Source: Ralstonia sp. TCR112
GTDB lineage: Bacteria; Pseudomonadota; Gammaproteobacteria; Burkholderiales; Burkholderiaceae
Length of the DNA: 64,000 bases
Direction of reading: 5' to 3'
Assembly: GCF_007997035.1 (NCBI RefSeq)
Contig: NZ_VOSS01000022.1
Coordinates: 45,741-109,740 of the forward strand
How positions within the stretch are numbered: position 1 is the first letter of the stretch; each line of letters opens with the position of its first letter. The notes beneath the pieces were generated by a model. The model had not been told where the DNA came from. It did not search any database and saw only the letters and a list, made by a program, of their open reading frames with translations. Below, in pieces: positions 42,891-53,051 of the stretch. Both the position numbers and the translations under genes were made by a program.

Positions 42891-43964
42891 GTGCGAAAGA
42901 TCATCCACTGCGACTGCGATTGTTTCTACGCTGCCATCGAAATGCGCGACGATCCGCGCCTCGTTGGCAAGCCGCTGGCCGTCGGTGGCCGGCCGGAGCG
43001 GCGCGGCGTGGTCGCGACTTGCAATTACGAAGCGCGCAAGTTCGGCATCCATTCGGCGATGCCCATGGCGCAGGCCGTCAAGCGTTGCCCCGATTTGCTG
43101 ATCGTGCCGCCGTCCATGGAGAAGTACCGCCAGGTTGCGCGTCAGATCTTCGCCATTTATCACAGCTACACGCCGCTGGTGGAACCGCTCTCGCTGGACG
43201 AGGCGTATCTGGACGTGACCGACAGCCCGATGCTCGCGGGCAGCGGCACCCGCATCGCTGAAGACATCCGCCGCCGCGTGCGCGAAGAGATCGGCATTAC
43301 CGTGTCGGCGGGTGTTGCGCCCAACAAGTTCATCGCCAAGATCGCCAGCGACTGGAACAAGCCCGATGGCCTGTTCGTCGTGCGGCCGGAGCAGGTCGAC
43401 GCGTTTGTTGCCGAACTGCCCGTCGACCGCCTGTTCGGCGTGGGCAAGGTGACGGCCGCCAAGCTGCGTCGCCTCGGGGCGGAAACGTGCGGCGACCTGC
43501 GCGCCTGGGGCACCGACCGCTTGCAGCAGCATTTCGGCGTGTTCGGTTTCCGGCTGCACGACCTTTGCCGCGGCATCGATCATCGGCAGGTGCAGCCTTC
43601 GCAGATTCGCAAGTCGGTCAGCGTGGAAGAAACCTACGCCACCGATCTGCGCACGCTCGAAGACTGCCAGCGCGAATTGACCATTCTCGTCGAGCAACTT
43701 GCCGCCCGCGTCGAACGTGCTCGCGCCGGCAACATGATCCACAAGACCTACGTCAAGCTGCGTTTTGCCGATTTTCGCGGCACGACGGTGGAGTGCATTT
43801 CGCCGCAAGTGTCCTTGGCGGTGTTCTCCAAGTTGCTCGCGCAGGGGTTTGAGCGCCGCGGCATTCCCGTGCGGTTGCTCGGCGTGGGCGTGCGCCTGTA
43901 TGAGTCGGACGCGCATGCGCGGCAGCAGCCGCTGTTTGCCGAAGATCCAGTCGCTACCGAGTGA
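42891..43964 (+). CDS. dinB: DNA polymerase IV (Y-family)
   Basis: A 357-residue Y-family polymerase. MRKIIHCDCDCFYAAIEMRD holds the first catalytic Asp, PLSLDEAYLDVTD the second acidic pair, and GRPERRGVVATCNYEARKFG the fingers region. The helix-hairpin-helix thumb (LPVDRLFGVGKVTAAKLRRL) and the little-finger domain (KSVSVEETYATDLRTLE) follow. It performs error-prone translesion synthesis. The start is a GTG at 42891; no ATG fits the conserved N-terminus. No C-terminal beta-clamp motif is obvious in the final residues. Confidence 0.95.
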   Translation: MRKIIHCDCDCFYAAIEMRDDPRLVGKPLAVGGRPERRGVVATCNYEARKFGIHSAMPMAQAVKRCPDLLIVPPSMEKYRQVARQIFAIYHSYTPLVEPLSLDEAYLDVTDSPMLAGSGTRIAEDIRRRVREEIGITVSAGVAPNKFIAKIASDWNKPDGLFVVRPEQVDAFVAELPVDRLFGVGKVTAAKLRRLGAETCGDLRAWGTDRLQQHFGVFGFRLHDLCRGIDHRQVQPSQIRKSVSVEETYATDLRTLEDCQRELTILVEQLAARVERARAGNMIHKTYVKLRFADFRGTTVECISPQVSLAVFSKLLAQGFERRGIPVRLLGVGVRLYESDAHARQQPLFAEDPVATE

Positions 43965-44152
43965 CGGCACCGCTTGGCGCGGCAATCGGTTGAGAATTGT
44001 CCTATTTTCCTGTCTGCATCCCGGCGATAGAAGGGCGGAATATCGCCTGCGGGTAAAATGCCCGCTTTTTTGCATAATCCGCCGCCGCGCACCACACGTG
44101 CGCGACAGTGCATGCCGTCACATTCGGCCGCACGCAGACAGGAGACGCAGTA

Positions 44153-45583
<1,431 letters not shown>

Positions 45584-45650
45584 TATCAGGAAGGCGCGTC
45601 CATTCCCTGACGACATGGCAGCCACGCGGCGCGACACGGTCGTTCAGGCC

Positions 45651-45679
45651 GCCGGCTGAGCGGATTTCTCTCAGCCGGC
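45651..45679 (+). terminator. 10-bp hairpin after the permease gene (no T tract)
   Basis: GCCGGCTGAG (45651-45660) pairs with CTCAGCCGGC (45670-45679). It lies 68 bases after the permease stop and lacks a T run, so it may be a 3'-end stabiliser or weak terminator. The gap 45584-46113 (530 bp) otherwise shows no gene I can support; only shadow frames are open. A -10-like TAAAAT near 46000 may be the promoter of the DUF1488 gene. Confidence 0.5.
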
Positions 45680-46113
45680 GCGCAACTATTACAACGCCGA
45701 TGTATTGCGTGCAAGCACCACGCTTTTTTGGCGATGGCTCAAACGCATGCGGCGCTGACATCAACGTGTCGCGAACCCTGTGGTTGCATTAGCAGGCACA
45801 CCGCGGCTGCGTGTCCGGCACGCGCCTTGCGTGTGGCGTTCGCTTTGCTCGGGCGGTCCAGCGCGCGACCCTGACAAAAAAGCATAGCTGCGACGAGGGG
45901 CGCGCGGAGCCTGATGCCGCCTGGGATGGCGGCTGCCAGGCACCGTTCAACGGCTGCGATGCCGCATATGACGCTCGCACGTGCATCGCAAGCTGTGGTT
46001 AAAATGATCTTCGCAGCCAGACACATGTCTGACGAAACCTTGCCGGCCCCCCCGCAAAGTTTCCACGCAACAGCGTGTGCGTTGTTGTCCATTGCAATCG
46101 GAGGGCTTTGACG

Positions 46114-46404
46114 ATGGAAATCAAGTTCGAAAAGAAAGAGGCGTACGACATCAACAACGAGGGCCTGCTGTTCGACGCCTTGGTCGACGGTGAAAAGGTG
46201 ACTTGCGTGGCAACGCGTGAGGCGCTTTGGGAAGGCCTGGAAGGTGATCAGGTGTTGTCGCTTCAGGCAGCCTTCGAGGCTGGCCAAGAGAGAATCCAGG
46301 ATGCCGCGCGCGTGCTGATTGCAGACGGCGTGCAGCGATCTCACGGATTGGATGATTTGCCGCAACCGGTCGTGGTCAAGCGCGCGCATATTGCCGTGGC
46401 CTGA
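46114..46404 (+). CDS. DUF1488-family protein
   Basis: A 96-residue protein. EAYDINNEGLLFDALVDGEK, VTCVATREALWEGL and FEAGQERIQDAARVLIADGV are characteristic of DUF1488, a small family common in Burkholderiaceae without known function. It is soluble and without a signal. TCGGAGGG 8 bases before the ATG at 46114 is a good ribosome-binding site. A terminator follows at 46478, so it is monocistronic. Confidence 0.8.
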   Translation: MEIKFEKKEAYDINNEGLLFDALVDGEKVTCVATREALWEGLEGDQVLSLQAAFEAGQERIQDAARVLIADGVQRSHGLDDLPQPVVVKRAHIAVA

Positions 46405-46477
46405 GTCTGATCGATTGCCCCCGTAGACATCGGCCTGCCCGATGCCTCTGCATGGCGGATACATCGTCCGCCGCCTG

Positions 46478-46505
46478 AAAAGCCGGTCCGCGTGGCCGGC
46501 TTTTT
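46478..46505 (+). terminator. intrinsic terminator after the DUF1488 gene
   Basis: AAAGCCGG (46478-46485) pairs with CCGGCTTT (46496-46503), followed by TT. It separates the DUF1488 gene from the hpa promoter. Confidence 0.85.
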
Positions 46506-46527
46506 CATTGCGCCGAAGTTTGCCGAC

Positions 46528-46568
46528 TTGACATGACCGCAATCCGATCAGATGATTAACATGTTAAT
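46528..46568 (+). promoter_or_regulatory. hpa operon promoter with overlapping 14-bp palindrome (probable HpaR operator)
   Basis: TTGACA (46528-46533) is a perfect -35. GATGAT (46551-46556), 17 bp downstream, is a fair -10. The perfect palindrome ATTAACATGTTAAT (46555-46568) overlaps the -10 and the likely start site, an ideal repressor position. The MarR-type HpaR, encoded at the far end of the cluster, is the obvious candidate. The operon's first ATG is at 46592. Confidence 0.7.
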
Positions 46569-46591
46569 TATATGAAAAAGCGGGAGACACC

Positions 46592-47344
46592 ATGCTGCGA
46601 GGCAGAGTGGTATTGCCGGAAGGTCAAGTCGTGAAGCGGGTGTTCGCATCCGCAGCACAGGCTGCGGGTTCTTGGCGTTGGTTGCCGCCGCTTGAAGGCA
46701 CCGTCGTCGGCGCGTTGCTGAACTACCGCGGCGAACTGGATGCGCTGGGCGACGCGCTATCTGCGCCGCTATACCAGGCACCGCCTAAGGCGCCCATCCT
46801 GTATCTCAAGCCGGCCAACACGCGCATTGGTCATAACCACGATGTTGTGCTGCCGGCAGACGTCGACGGCGTTTGGGTCGGTGCTTGCGTGGGCGTGGTG
46901 ATCGGTCATTCTGCCGCGCGTGTGCTTGCGCGGCATGCCGTAGATTTCATCGCCGGCTACACCATTGTCAATGACCTGACCGTGCCGCATGCGAGCTACT
47001 ACCGCCCGGCGATCCGCCACAAGTGCCGCGATGGTTTCTGCCCGATGGGGCCCTGGACGGTTGACCGCGACGATGTGCCCGATGCCGATGCACTCGATAT
47101 CGCCGTGCGCATCAACGGAGAGATCAAGCAGCGCGCCAACACATCGACGCTGGTGCGGCCGATCGCGCAACTGCTTGCCGACGTGACGGCCTTCATGACG
47201 CTGGAAGCGGGCGACGTGCTGCTCGTCGGCATGCCGGAGAATCCGCCGCTGGCGCGGGCCGGTGACCGCATCGATATCGACATCGCCCACATCGGCACGC
47301 TGACGACAGCCCTGGTTCGCCACGCGCAGGAGGCCTCGCAATGA
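46592..47344 (+). CDS. hpaG1: OPET decarboxylase/HHDD isomerase, N-terminal-type subunit
   Basis: A 250-residue FAH-fold protein matching the N-terminal half of E. coli HpaG. ILYLKPANTRIGHNHDVVLP, SYYRPAIRHKCRDGFCPMGP and AGDVLLVGMPENPPLARAGD are the metal- and substrate-binding blocks. In homoprotocatechuate breakdown HpaG decarboxylates 5-oxo-pent-3-ene-1,2,5-tricarboxylate and isomerises the product. Here the halves are two genes. It is first in the hpa operon, with GGGAGA before the ATG, and its stop overlaps hpaG2 by 4 bases. Confidence 0.88.
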   Translation: MLRGRVVLPEGQVVKRVFASAAQAAGSWRWLPPLEGTVVGALLNYRGELDALGDALSAPLYQAPPKAPILYLKPANTRIGHNHDVVLPADVDGVWVGACVGVVIGHSAARVLARHAVDFIAGYTIVNDLTVPHASYYRPAIRHKCRDGFCPMGPWTVDRDDVPDADALDIAVRINGEIKQRANTSTLVRPIAQLLADVTAFMTLEAGDVLLVGMPENPPLARAGDRIDIDIAHIGTLTTALVRHAQEASQ

Positions 47345-48111
47345 AGCACGCGCGTATTGCCTATGACGGCGCCATCCATCGCGCCACGGCCATGCCGGGC
47401 GACGACACCCACCTGCGACTGGCCGACGGCCGCGTCCTGCATGAAACCGAGGTCGTCTGGTTACCGCCGGTCGAACCGCGCACCGTTTTCGCGCTGGGCC
47501 TGAACTACGCCGACCACGCCAAGGAGCTGGCCTTCAAGGCGCCCGAGGAGCCGCTTGCGTTCCTGAAAGGGCCCAATACGCTGATCGGACATCGTGCCCA
47601 CACCGTCCGCCCGGATGGCGTGACGTTCATGCACTACGAATGCGAGCTGGTCGTGGTGATTGGCAAGACCGCGCGCAATGTGCCGCGCGAACATGCCTAC
47701 GAATTTGTAGCCGGCTATACGGTGGCCAACGATTACGCCATCCGCGATTACCTCGAGAACTACTACCGCCCGAACCTGCTTGTGAAAAGCCGCGATACGT
47801 GTACGCCCATCGGGCCATGGCTCGTTGACCGCGACGATGTGCCCGATCCGATGCGCCTCGCGCTGCGCACGACCGTCAACGGCCGTGTCACGCAAGAAGG
47901 CAGCACGCGCGACATGATCTTCGACATCCCCGCGTTGATCGCGTGGTTCTCCAGCTTCATGACGCTCAGCCCCGGCGACATGATCCTGACCGGCACGCCC
48001 GAGGGTTTGGCCGACACGCAACCCGGCGACGAAGTCATCACCGAAATTGAAGGCATCGGCAGGCTGGTGAGCACCATCGTTGCCGAAGAACCGAACAAGG
48101 AGCCCGCATGA
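47341..48111 (+). CDS. hpaG2: OPET decarboxylase/HHDD isomerase, C-terminal-type subunit
   Basis: A 256-residue FAH-fold protein matching the C-terminal half of HpaG. LNYADHAKELAFKAPEEPLA, FLKGPNTLIGHRAHTVRPDG, HYECELVVVIGKTARNVPRE (metal-binding glutamates) and LTGTPEGLADTQPGD are its conserved blocks. It works with HpaG1 on the ring-cleavage product after dehydrogenation. It overlaps both neighbours by 4 bases (ATGA), so expression is tightly coupled. Confidence 0.9.
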   Translation: MKHARIAYDGAIHRATAMPGDDTHLRLADGRVLHETEVVWLPPVEPRTVFALGLNYADHAKELAFKAPEEPLAFLKGPNTLIGHRAHTVRPDGVTFMHYECELVVVIGKTARNVPREHAYEFVAGYTVANDYAIRDYLENYYRPNLLVKSRDTCTPIGPWLVDRDDVPDPMRLALRTTVNGRVTQEGSTRDMIFDIPALIAWFSSFMTLSPGDMILTGTPEGLADTQPGDEVITEIEGIGRLVSTIVAEEPNKEPA

Positions 48112-49589
48112 GCCGCGTCAACATGGACCCTGTCAAGCATTGGATCGACGGTCGTCAGGTCGACAGCGTCGAGCGTTTCGTCACGACCAATCCGGCCACG
48201 GGCGAGGCCATCGCTGAGGTGGCGTCGGGCGGGGAAGCCGAGATCAACGCGGCGGTGGCGGCCGCCAAGGCGGCATTTCCCGCCTGGGCCAACACGCCGG
48301 CCAAGCAGCGCGCCAAGCTGATGCGCCGACTGGGCGAGCTGATCGAGCAGAACGTGCCGCACCTCGCAGCGCTGGAAACCATGGACACCGGCCTGCCCAT
48401 CGCGCAGACGAGCAAACAGCTCATTCCGCGCGCTTCGGAGAACTTCCATTTCTTCGCCGAGGTGTGCACGCAAGTCAATGGCCGCACGTACCCCGTCGAT
48501 GACCAGATGCTGAACTACACGCTGTATCAGCCGGTGGGCGTTTGCGCGTTGATCTCGCCCTGGAACGTGCCGTTCATGACGGCCACCTGGAAGGTCGCAC
48601 CGTGCTTGGCGCTGGGTAATACGGCGGTGCTGAAGATGTCGGAGCTGTCGCCGCTGACAGCGGACCAGCTCGGCCGGCTTGCGCTGGAGGCCGGCATTCC
48701 GCCCGGCGTGCTGAACGTCGTGCAAGGCTATGGCGCGACGGCGGGCGACGCGCTGGTGCGCCATCCGGATGTGCGGGTGGTGTCGTTCACCGGCGGCACG
48801 GCCACCGGCAAGCGCATCATGGAGCGTGCGGGCTTGAAGAAATTCTCGATGGAGCTGGGCGGCAAATCGCCGGTGCTGGTCTTCGACGATGCAGACCTGG
48901 ATCGCGCGCTGGATGCGTCGCTCTTCACCATCTTCTCGATCAACGGCGAGCGCTGCACGGCCGGCTCGCGCATCTTCGTGCAAGAGAGCGTCTACGACGA
49001 GTTCGTACGCAAGTTTGCCGAACGTGCCAAGCGGCTTGTGGTGGGCGATCCGGCGGATGAGACAACCCATGTCGGCTCGATGATCACGCGCGCGCATTGG
49101 GAGAAGGTCACGGGCTACATCCGCCTGGGCGAACAGGAAGGCGCGAAGATTCTGGCCGGCGGCGCGGAGAAGCCTGCGGGGCTGCCCGGCCATCTGCAGA
49201 ACGGCAACTTCGTCGCGCCCACGGTGCTGGCCAACGTCGACAACCGCATGCGGGTGGCGCAGGAAGAGATCTTTGGCCCCGTGGCTTGCCTGATCCCGTT
49301 CAAGGATGAGGCCGATGGCCTGAGGCTTGCCAATGACGTGGAATACGGTCTGGCCTCGTACATCTGGACGCAGGATGTGGGCAAGGTGCACCGCGTGGCG
49401 CGCGGCATCGAAGCCGGCATGGTGTTCGTCAACAGCCAGAATGTGCGCGACCTGCGCCAGCCCTTCGGCGGTGTCAAAGCGTCCGGCACGGGGCGGGAGG
49501 GCGGCGAGTACAGTCTGGAGGTGTTTGCCGAAATCAAGAACGTCTGCATCTCGATGGGCAGCCACCATATCCCGCGCTGGGGCGTTTGA
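48108..49589 (+). CDS. hpaE: 5-carboxymethyl-2-hydroxymuconate semialdehyde dehydrogenase
   Basis: A 493-residue aldehyde dehydrogenase. ALISPWNVPFMTATWKVAPC is the NAD-binding entry, SFTGGTATGKRIME the Rossmann part, FSMELGGKSPVLVFDDAD contains the general-base Glu, and INGERCTAGSRIF the catalytic Cys. Its place between hpaG2 and hpaD assigns the substrate: it oxidises the semialdehyde produced by HpaD. It overlaps hpaG2 by 4 bases. Confidence 0.93.
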   Translation: MSRVNMDPVKHWIDGRQVDSVERFVTTNPATGEAIAEVASGGEAEINAAVAAAKAAFPAWANTPAKQRAKLMRRLGELIEQNVPHLAALETMDTGLPIAQTSKQLIPRASENFHFFAEVCTQVNGRTYPVDDQMLNYTLYQPVGVCALISPWNVPFMTATWKVAPCLALGNTAVLKMSELSPLTADQLGRLALEAGIPPGVLNVVQGYGATAGDALVRHPDVRVVSFTGGTATGKRIMERAGLKKFSMELGGKSPVLVFDDADLDRALDASLFTIFSINGERCTAGSRIFVQESVYDEFVRKFAERAKRLVVGDPADETTHVGSMITRAHWEKVTGYIRLGEQEGAKILAGGAEKPAGLPGHLQNGNFVAPTVLANVDNRMRVAQEEIFGPVACLIPFKDEADGLRLANDVEYGLASYIWTQDVGKVHRVARGIEAGMVFVNSQNVRDLRQPFGGVKASGTGREGGEYSLEVFAEIKNVCISMGSHHIPRWGV

Positions 49590-49631
49590 CGCGCCGCCGG
49601 ACACACCACAACAAGGGCGGAAGGAGACACC

Positions 49632-50501
49632 ATGGGCAAGCTGGCCTTGGCCGCGAAGATTACCCACGTGCCGTCGATGTACCTGTCGGAGTTGCCGGGC
49701 AAGCATCATGGATGCCGCGAGGCAGCTATCGAGGGCCATCGCATCATCGGACAGCGCTGCCGCGATCTGGGCGTGGACACTATCGTCGTGTCCGACGTGC
49801 ACTGGCTCGTCAACGCCGGCTACCACGTCAATTGCAACGCGCGCTTCGAAGGCGTCTACACGAGCAACGAGCTGCCGCATTTCATCAAGGACATGCGGTA
49901 TGCGTATCCCGGCAACCCGACGCTGGGCCGATTGATTGCAGAGACGGCGACCGAGCGCGGCGTGTTCACCCGCGCGCACGAGATCAACAGCCTGGAACTC
50001 GAATACGGCACGCTGGTGCCGATGCGATACATGAACAGCGACCAGAACTTCAAGGTCGTGTCGATTGCCGGCTGGTGCGCGTGGCACACGCTGGATGAAA
50101 GCCGCCGCTTCGGCGCCGCGTTGCTCGAAGCCATCGAGGCGAGCGACAGCACCGTCGCGTTCCTCGCCAGCGGATCGCTCTCGCACCGTTTCAACGACAA
50201 CGGCAGCCCCGAAGAATCCATTCACCAGATCAGCCGTGAGTTCTTCAGGCAGGTCGACCTGCGCGTGGTCGAGCTGTGGAAGCAGGGCGACTGGAAGACC
50301 TTCTGCGCAATGCTGCCCGACTACGCATCGCTGTGCGAAGGCGAGGGCGGCATGCACGACACGGCCATGCTGCTTGGCCTGCTTGGTTGGGATGCCTATG
50401 ACAAGGGCGTCGAGGTCATCACCGAATATTTCGCCAGCTCCGGCACGGGCCAGATCAACGCGGTCTTTCCGTTGCCCGAACGTGAACATGTTGAAGCTTG
50501 A
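49632..50501 (+). CDS. hpaD: homoprotocatechuate 2,3-dioxygenase (class III extradiol, LigB type)
   Basis: A 289-residue extradiol dioxygenase of the LigB superfamily. HVPSMYLSELPGKHHGCREA, DTIVVSDVHWLVNAGYHVNC, VFTRAHEINSLELEYGTLVP and FLASGSLSHRFNDNGSPEES contain the His/Glu iron ligands and second-sphere residues. It opens the ring of 3,4-dihydroxyphenylacetate using Fe(II) and oxygen. AAGGAG precedes the ATG at 49632. hpaF follows after 10 bases. Confidence 0.92.
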   Translation: MGKLALAAKITHVPSMYLSELPGKHHGCREAAIEGHRIIGQRCRDLGVDTIVVSDVHWLVNAGYHVNCNARFEGVYTSNELPHFIKDMRYAYPGNPTLGRLIAETATERGVFTRAHEINSLELEYGTLVPMRYMNSDQNFKVVSIAGWCAWHTLDESRRFGAALLEAIEASDSTVAFLASGSLSHRFNDNGSPEESIHQISREFFRQVDLRVVELWKQGDWKTFCAMLPDYASLCEGEGGMHDTAMLLGLLGWDAYDKGVEVITEYFASSGTGQINAVFPLPEREHVEA

Positions 50502-50511
50502 GGAGAGCGAC

Positions 50512-50901
50512 ATGCCGCATGTCATCGTCGAATACACCGACAATCTGGGAGACGACGCCCGCATTCCGGAATTGCTGCGCGCGATGAACGAGACGCTGAT
50601 GGCGCAGAACGGCGTGTTTCCGACCGGCGGGATCCGTTCGCGCGCCATCAAGCTGACCGACTACCGCGTGGCCGACGGCAAAGAAGACGACGCCTTCGTC
50701 CATGTCACGCTCAAGATCGCAGCGGGCCGTACGCCTGAGACCAAGAAAGCCGCCTGCGACGCGCTGTTTGAGGCAATCAAGGCACATTTCGCCGAGACCT
50801 TCGCGCGCCGTTATCTGGCGCTGTCGATGGAGCTGACCGAGTTTGACGAGGGCGGCAGCTACAAGCACAACAACATCCACGCGCGTTTTCGCAAGGCTTG
50901 A
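50512..50901 (+). CDS. hpaF: 5-carboxymethyl-2-hydroxymuconate delta-isomerase
   Basis: A 129-residue CHMI protein. MPHVIVEYTDNLGDDARIPE begins with the catalytic Pro2 after Met removal, as in the 4-oxalocrotonate-tautomerase-like fold. GGIRSRAIKLTDYRVADGKE and the ending MELTEFDEGGSYKHNNIHAR are family hallmarks. It ketonises the dehydrogenated ring-cleavage product. TTGAGGAGAG precedes the ATG at 50512. Confidence 0.95.
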   Translation: MPHVIVEYTDNLGDDARIPELLRAMNETLMAQNGVFPTGGIRSRAIKLTDYRVADGKEDDAFVHVTLKIAAGRTPETKKAACDALFEAIKAHFAETFARRYLALSMELTEFDEGGSYKHNNIHARFRKA

Positions 50902-50904
50902 CGC

Positions 50905-51708
50905 ATGCTCGACACCACGACCATCCAGACCATCGCACGCCGCCTGCATCAGGCCGAGATCGACCGCAGGCAAATCCGCCAGGTTTCGCTTGACCACCCC
51001 GACATCACGATCGAAGACGCCTACGCTATCCAGCGCGAATGGGTTGCGATGAAGCTGGCGGGGGGGCGGCGCCTGAAGGGCCACAAGATCGGCTTGACGT
51101 CGCGCGCGATGCAGCAGTCTTCGCAGATTGACGAACCAGACTACGGGGCACTGCTCGACGACATGTTCTTCGCCGACGGGAGCGAGATTCCTGCCAGCCG
51201 CTTCATCGTGCCGCGTGTGGAAGTGGAACTCGCCTTCGTACTGGGCAAGCGCTTGGAGGGGCCGGAGGTGACGCTGTTCGATGTGTACGACGCGGTGGAT
51301 CACGTGATCCCCGCGCTGGAGATCATCGATGCGCGGTCTCAATCGATCGACCCGGACAGCGGGCGTCCACGCAAGGTGTTCGACACGATTGCGGACAACG
51401 CCGCGAACGCCGGCGTCGTGATGGGCGGCCGTCCCATCCGCATGCGTGATGTGGACCTGCGCTGGGTGAGCGCCATCTTTTCCCGCAACGCCGTCATCGA
51501 AGAGACGGGCGTGGCCGCCGGCGTGCTGAACCACCCGGCCAACGGTGTCGTCTGGCTGGCCAACAAGCTGGCGCCGCACGGCGTTGCGCTGGAGCCCGGG
51601 CAGGTGATCCTTGGCGGATCGTTCACGCGGCCGGTGCCTGCCCGGCCCGGTGATACATTCCATTGCGACTACGGTCCGCTTGGCAGCATCGCGTGCCATT
51701 TCGTTTAA
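50905..51708 (+). CDS. hpaH: 2-oxo-hept-4-ene-1,7-dioate hydratase
   Basis: A 267-residue FAH-superfamily hydratase of the MhpD/HpaH type. [60 protein letters not shown] and [20 protein letters not shown] are its conserved blocks. It adds water to give 4-hydroxy-2-oxoheptanedioate, the substrate of HpaI. It starts 3 bases after hpaF. An 8-bp tandem repeat begins immediately after its TAA. Confidence 0.94.
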   Translation: MLDTTTIQTIARRLHQAEIDRRQIRQVSLDHPDITIEDAYAIQREWVAMKLAGGRRLKGHKIGLTSRAMQQSSQIDEPDYGALLDDMFFADGSEIPASRFIVPRVEVELAFVLGKRLEGPEVTLFDVYDAVDHVIPALEIIDARSQSIDPDSGRPRKVFDTIADNAANAGVVMGGRPIRMRDVDLRWVSAIFSRNAVIEETGVAAGVLNHPANGVVWLANKLAPHGVALEPGQVILGGSFTRPVPARPGDTFHCDYGPLGSIACHFV

Positions 51709-51740
51709 CCGTCTACCCGTCTACCCGTCTACCCGTCTCA
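51709..51740. repeat. octamer tandem repeat CCGTCTAC, 3 full plus one near copy
   Basis: CCGTCTAC occurs at 51709-51716, 51717-51724 and 51725-51732, followed by CCGTCTCA. It begins one base after the hpaH stop and ends 21 bases before the hpaI ATG, in the only real gap in the lower hpa operon. Copy number could vary by slipped-strand mispairing and alter the spacing or coupling of hpaI translation. Confidence 0.85.
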
Positions 51741-51761
51741 CGCTCAAAGGATGGCCTCGCC

Positions 51762-52568
51762 ATGCAACTTCCGGTGAACAGCTTCAAGCGCGCGCTGGCC
51801 GAGCGCCGGCCGCAGATTGGCCTGTGGCTTGCAATGACGCATCCGTACCCGGCCGAGATTGTTGCCGGCGCCGGCTTCGACTGGCTGCTGATCGACAACG
51901 AGCACGCGCCGAATCAACTGCAATCGACGCTCGCGCAATTGCAGGCCGTTGCGCCCTATGCGTCGCATCCCATCGTGCGGCCTGCTTGGAACGATCCGGT
52001 CGAGATCAAGCGCCTGCTGGATATCGGCGCGCAGACACTGCTGGTGCCGATGGTCCAGAACGCCGACGAGGCACGAGCCGCCGTGGAGGCGATGCGCTAT
52101 CCGCCAAACGGTATTCGCGGCGTCGGCAGTGCGCTGGCTCGCGCATCGCGTTGGAACCGCGTGGACGATTACCTCCACCAGGCCGATGCGCAGATGTGCA
52201 CGCTTGTCCAAGTCGAAACCGCGGAATCGCTTGAACATCTCGATGCGATTCTCGCCGTGCAAGGCGTAGACGGCGTATTCATTGGTCCTGGCGACCTGGC
52301 AGCCTCAATGGGGCACCTCGGCGCGCCGGGGCATCCGGAAGTGCGCAACGCGATCGATGGCGCCATTCAACGTATCGTCGCATCCGGCAAGGCGGCGGGG
52401 ATTCTGTCGGCGGATCAGGCGCAGGCGAAGCACTACCTGTCGCTCGGTGCGACCTTCGTTGCCGTAGGGACGGATGTCACGCTGCTGGCGCGCAGCGCCG
52501 AACAGCTGGCGCAGGCGTTTAAGGAAGAGGGCGGAGCTCAGCCGAAGCCTGCCGGCAGCGTGTATTGA
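51762..52568 (+). CDS. hpaI: 4-hydroxy-2-oxoheptanedioate aldolase
   Basis: A 268-residue class II aldolase of the HpcH/HpaI family. [52 protein letters not shown], then the metal ligands Glu in [14 protein letters not shown] and Asp in [14 protein letters not shown]. It cleaves the hydrated intermediate to pyruvate and succinic semialdehyde, the last step of the meta pathway. It is the last gene of the operon and converges with hpaR. Confidence 0.95.
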   Translation: MQLPVNSFKRALAERRPQIGLWLAMTHPYPAEIVAGAGFDWLLIDNEHAPNQLQSTLAQLQAVAPYASHPIVRPAWNDPVEIKRLLDIGAQTLLVPMVQNADEARAAVEAMRYPPNGIRGVGSALARASRWNRVDDYLHQADAQMCTLVQVETAESLEHLDAILAVQGVDGVFIGPGDLAASMGHLGAPGHPEVRNAIDGAIQRIVASGKAAGILSADQAQAKHYLSLGATFVAVGTDVTLLARSAEQLAQAFKEEGGAQPKPAGSVY

Positions 52569-52574
52569 CGGGTA

Positions 52575-53039
52575 TTACTCGTCGCCGGTGAAGCGCCCCA
52601 TCGGCGTGTGCGTTTCCATGACGTGGATCGATTCGTCGATGGCGGCGTAGAGCGCGTCCAGCCGCGCACGACCCAGCTGCGCCTCGATGCGCGCGTATTC
52701 GGCATCGACCTGCGGTTCGACGTCCGCCAGGAACTGGCGGCTCTTGGGCGTGAGCGAAATCACTTGCCGACGCTGATCCACCGACGACTTCGTGCGCACG
52801 ATCATCTCGGATTGTTCCATCGCCGCCAGCATGCGCGTGAGGCTCGGGCTCAGGATCAGGCATGCATCGGCGAGCTGGTTGGGCTCCATGTCGCCGGTAT
52901 CGTTGAGCGTACGCAGCACGCGCCATTGCTGCTCGGTGATGCCGTGCTCGCGCAGGATCGGCCGAAAGCGTGCCATGAACGTCTCACGCGCGCGCAGCAG
53001 CAAATGCGGCAGATTGCGGTGCTTGAAGGCGGAAGCCAT
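52575..53039 (-). CDS. hpaR: MarR-family repressor of the hpa operon
   Basis: A 154-residue MarR protein of the HpaR subfamily. LPHLLLRARETFMARFRPIL, TEQQWRVLRTLNDTGDMEPN and ILSPSLTRMLAAMEQSEMIV with RTKSSVDQRRQVISLTP give the winged helix and wing. HpaR represses the meta operon until homoprotocatechuate binds. It converges with hpaI and lies 12 bases downstream of the exonuclease III gene on the same strand, so it is likely cotranscribed with it. The palindrome at 46555 is the probable operator. Confidence 0.92.
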   Translation of the reverse strand: MASAFKHRNLPHLLLRARETFMARFRPILREHGITEQQWRVLRTLNDTGDMEPNQLADACLILSPSLTRMLAAMEQSEMIVRTKSSVDQRRQVISLTPKSRQFLADVEPQVDAEYARIEAQLGRARLDALYAAIDESIHVMETHTPMGRFTGDE

Positions 53040-53051
53040 GCGAGGCGCTCC

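Noticed and set aside
45739..46542. 267-codon minus-strand frame
   Set aside because: It is antisense to the DUF1488 gene and the 45.6-46.1 kb gap, with no start context or recognisable domain.
51709..51740. CRISPR-like repeat
   Set aside because: The units are 8 bases and directly adjacent with no spacers; it is a simple tandem repeat. No CRISPR array was seen in the window.
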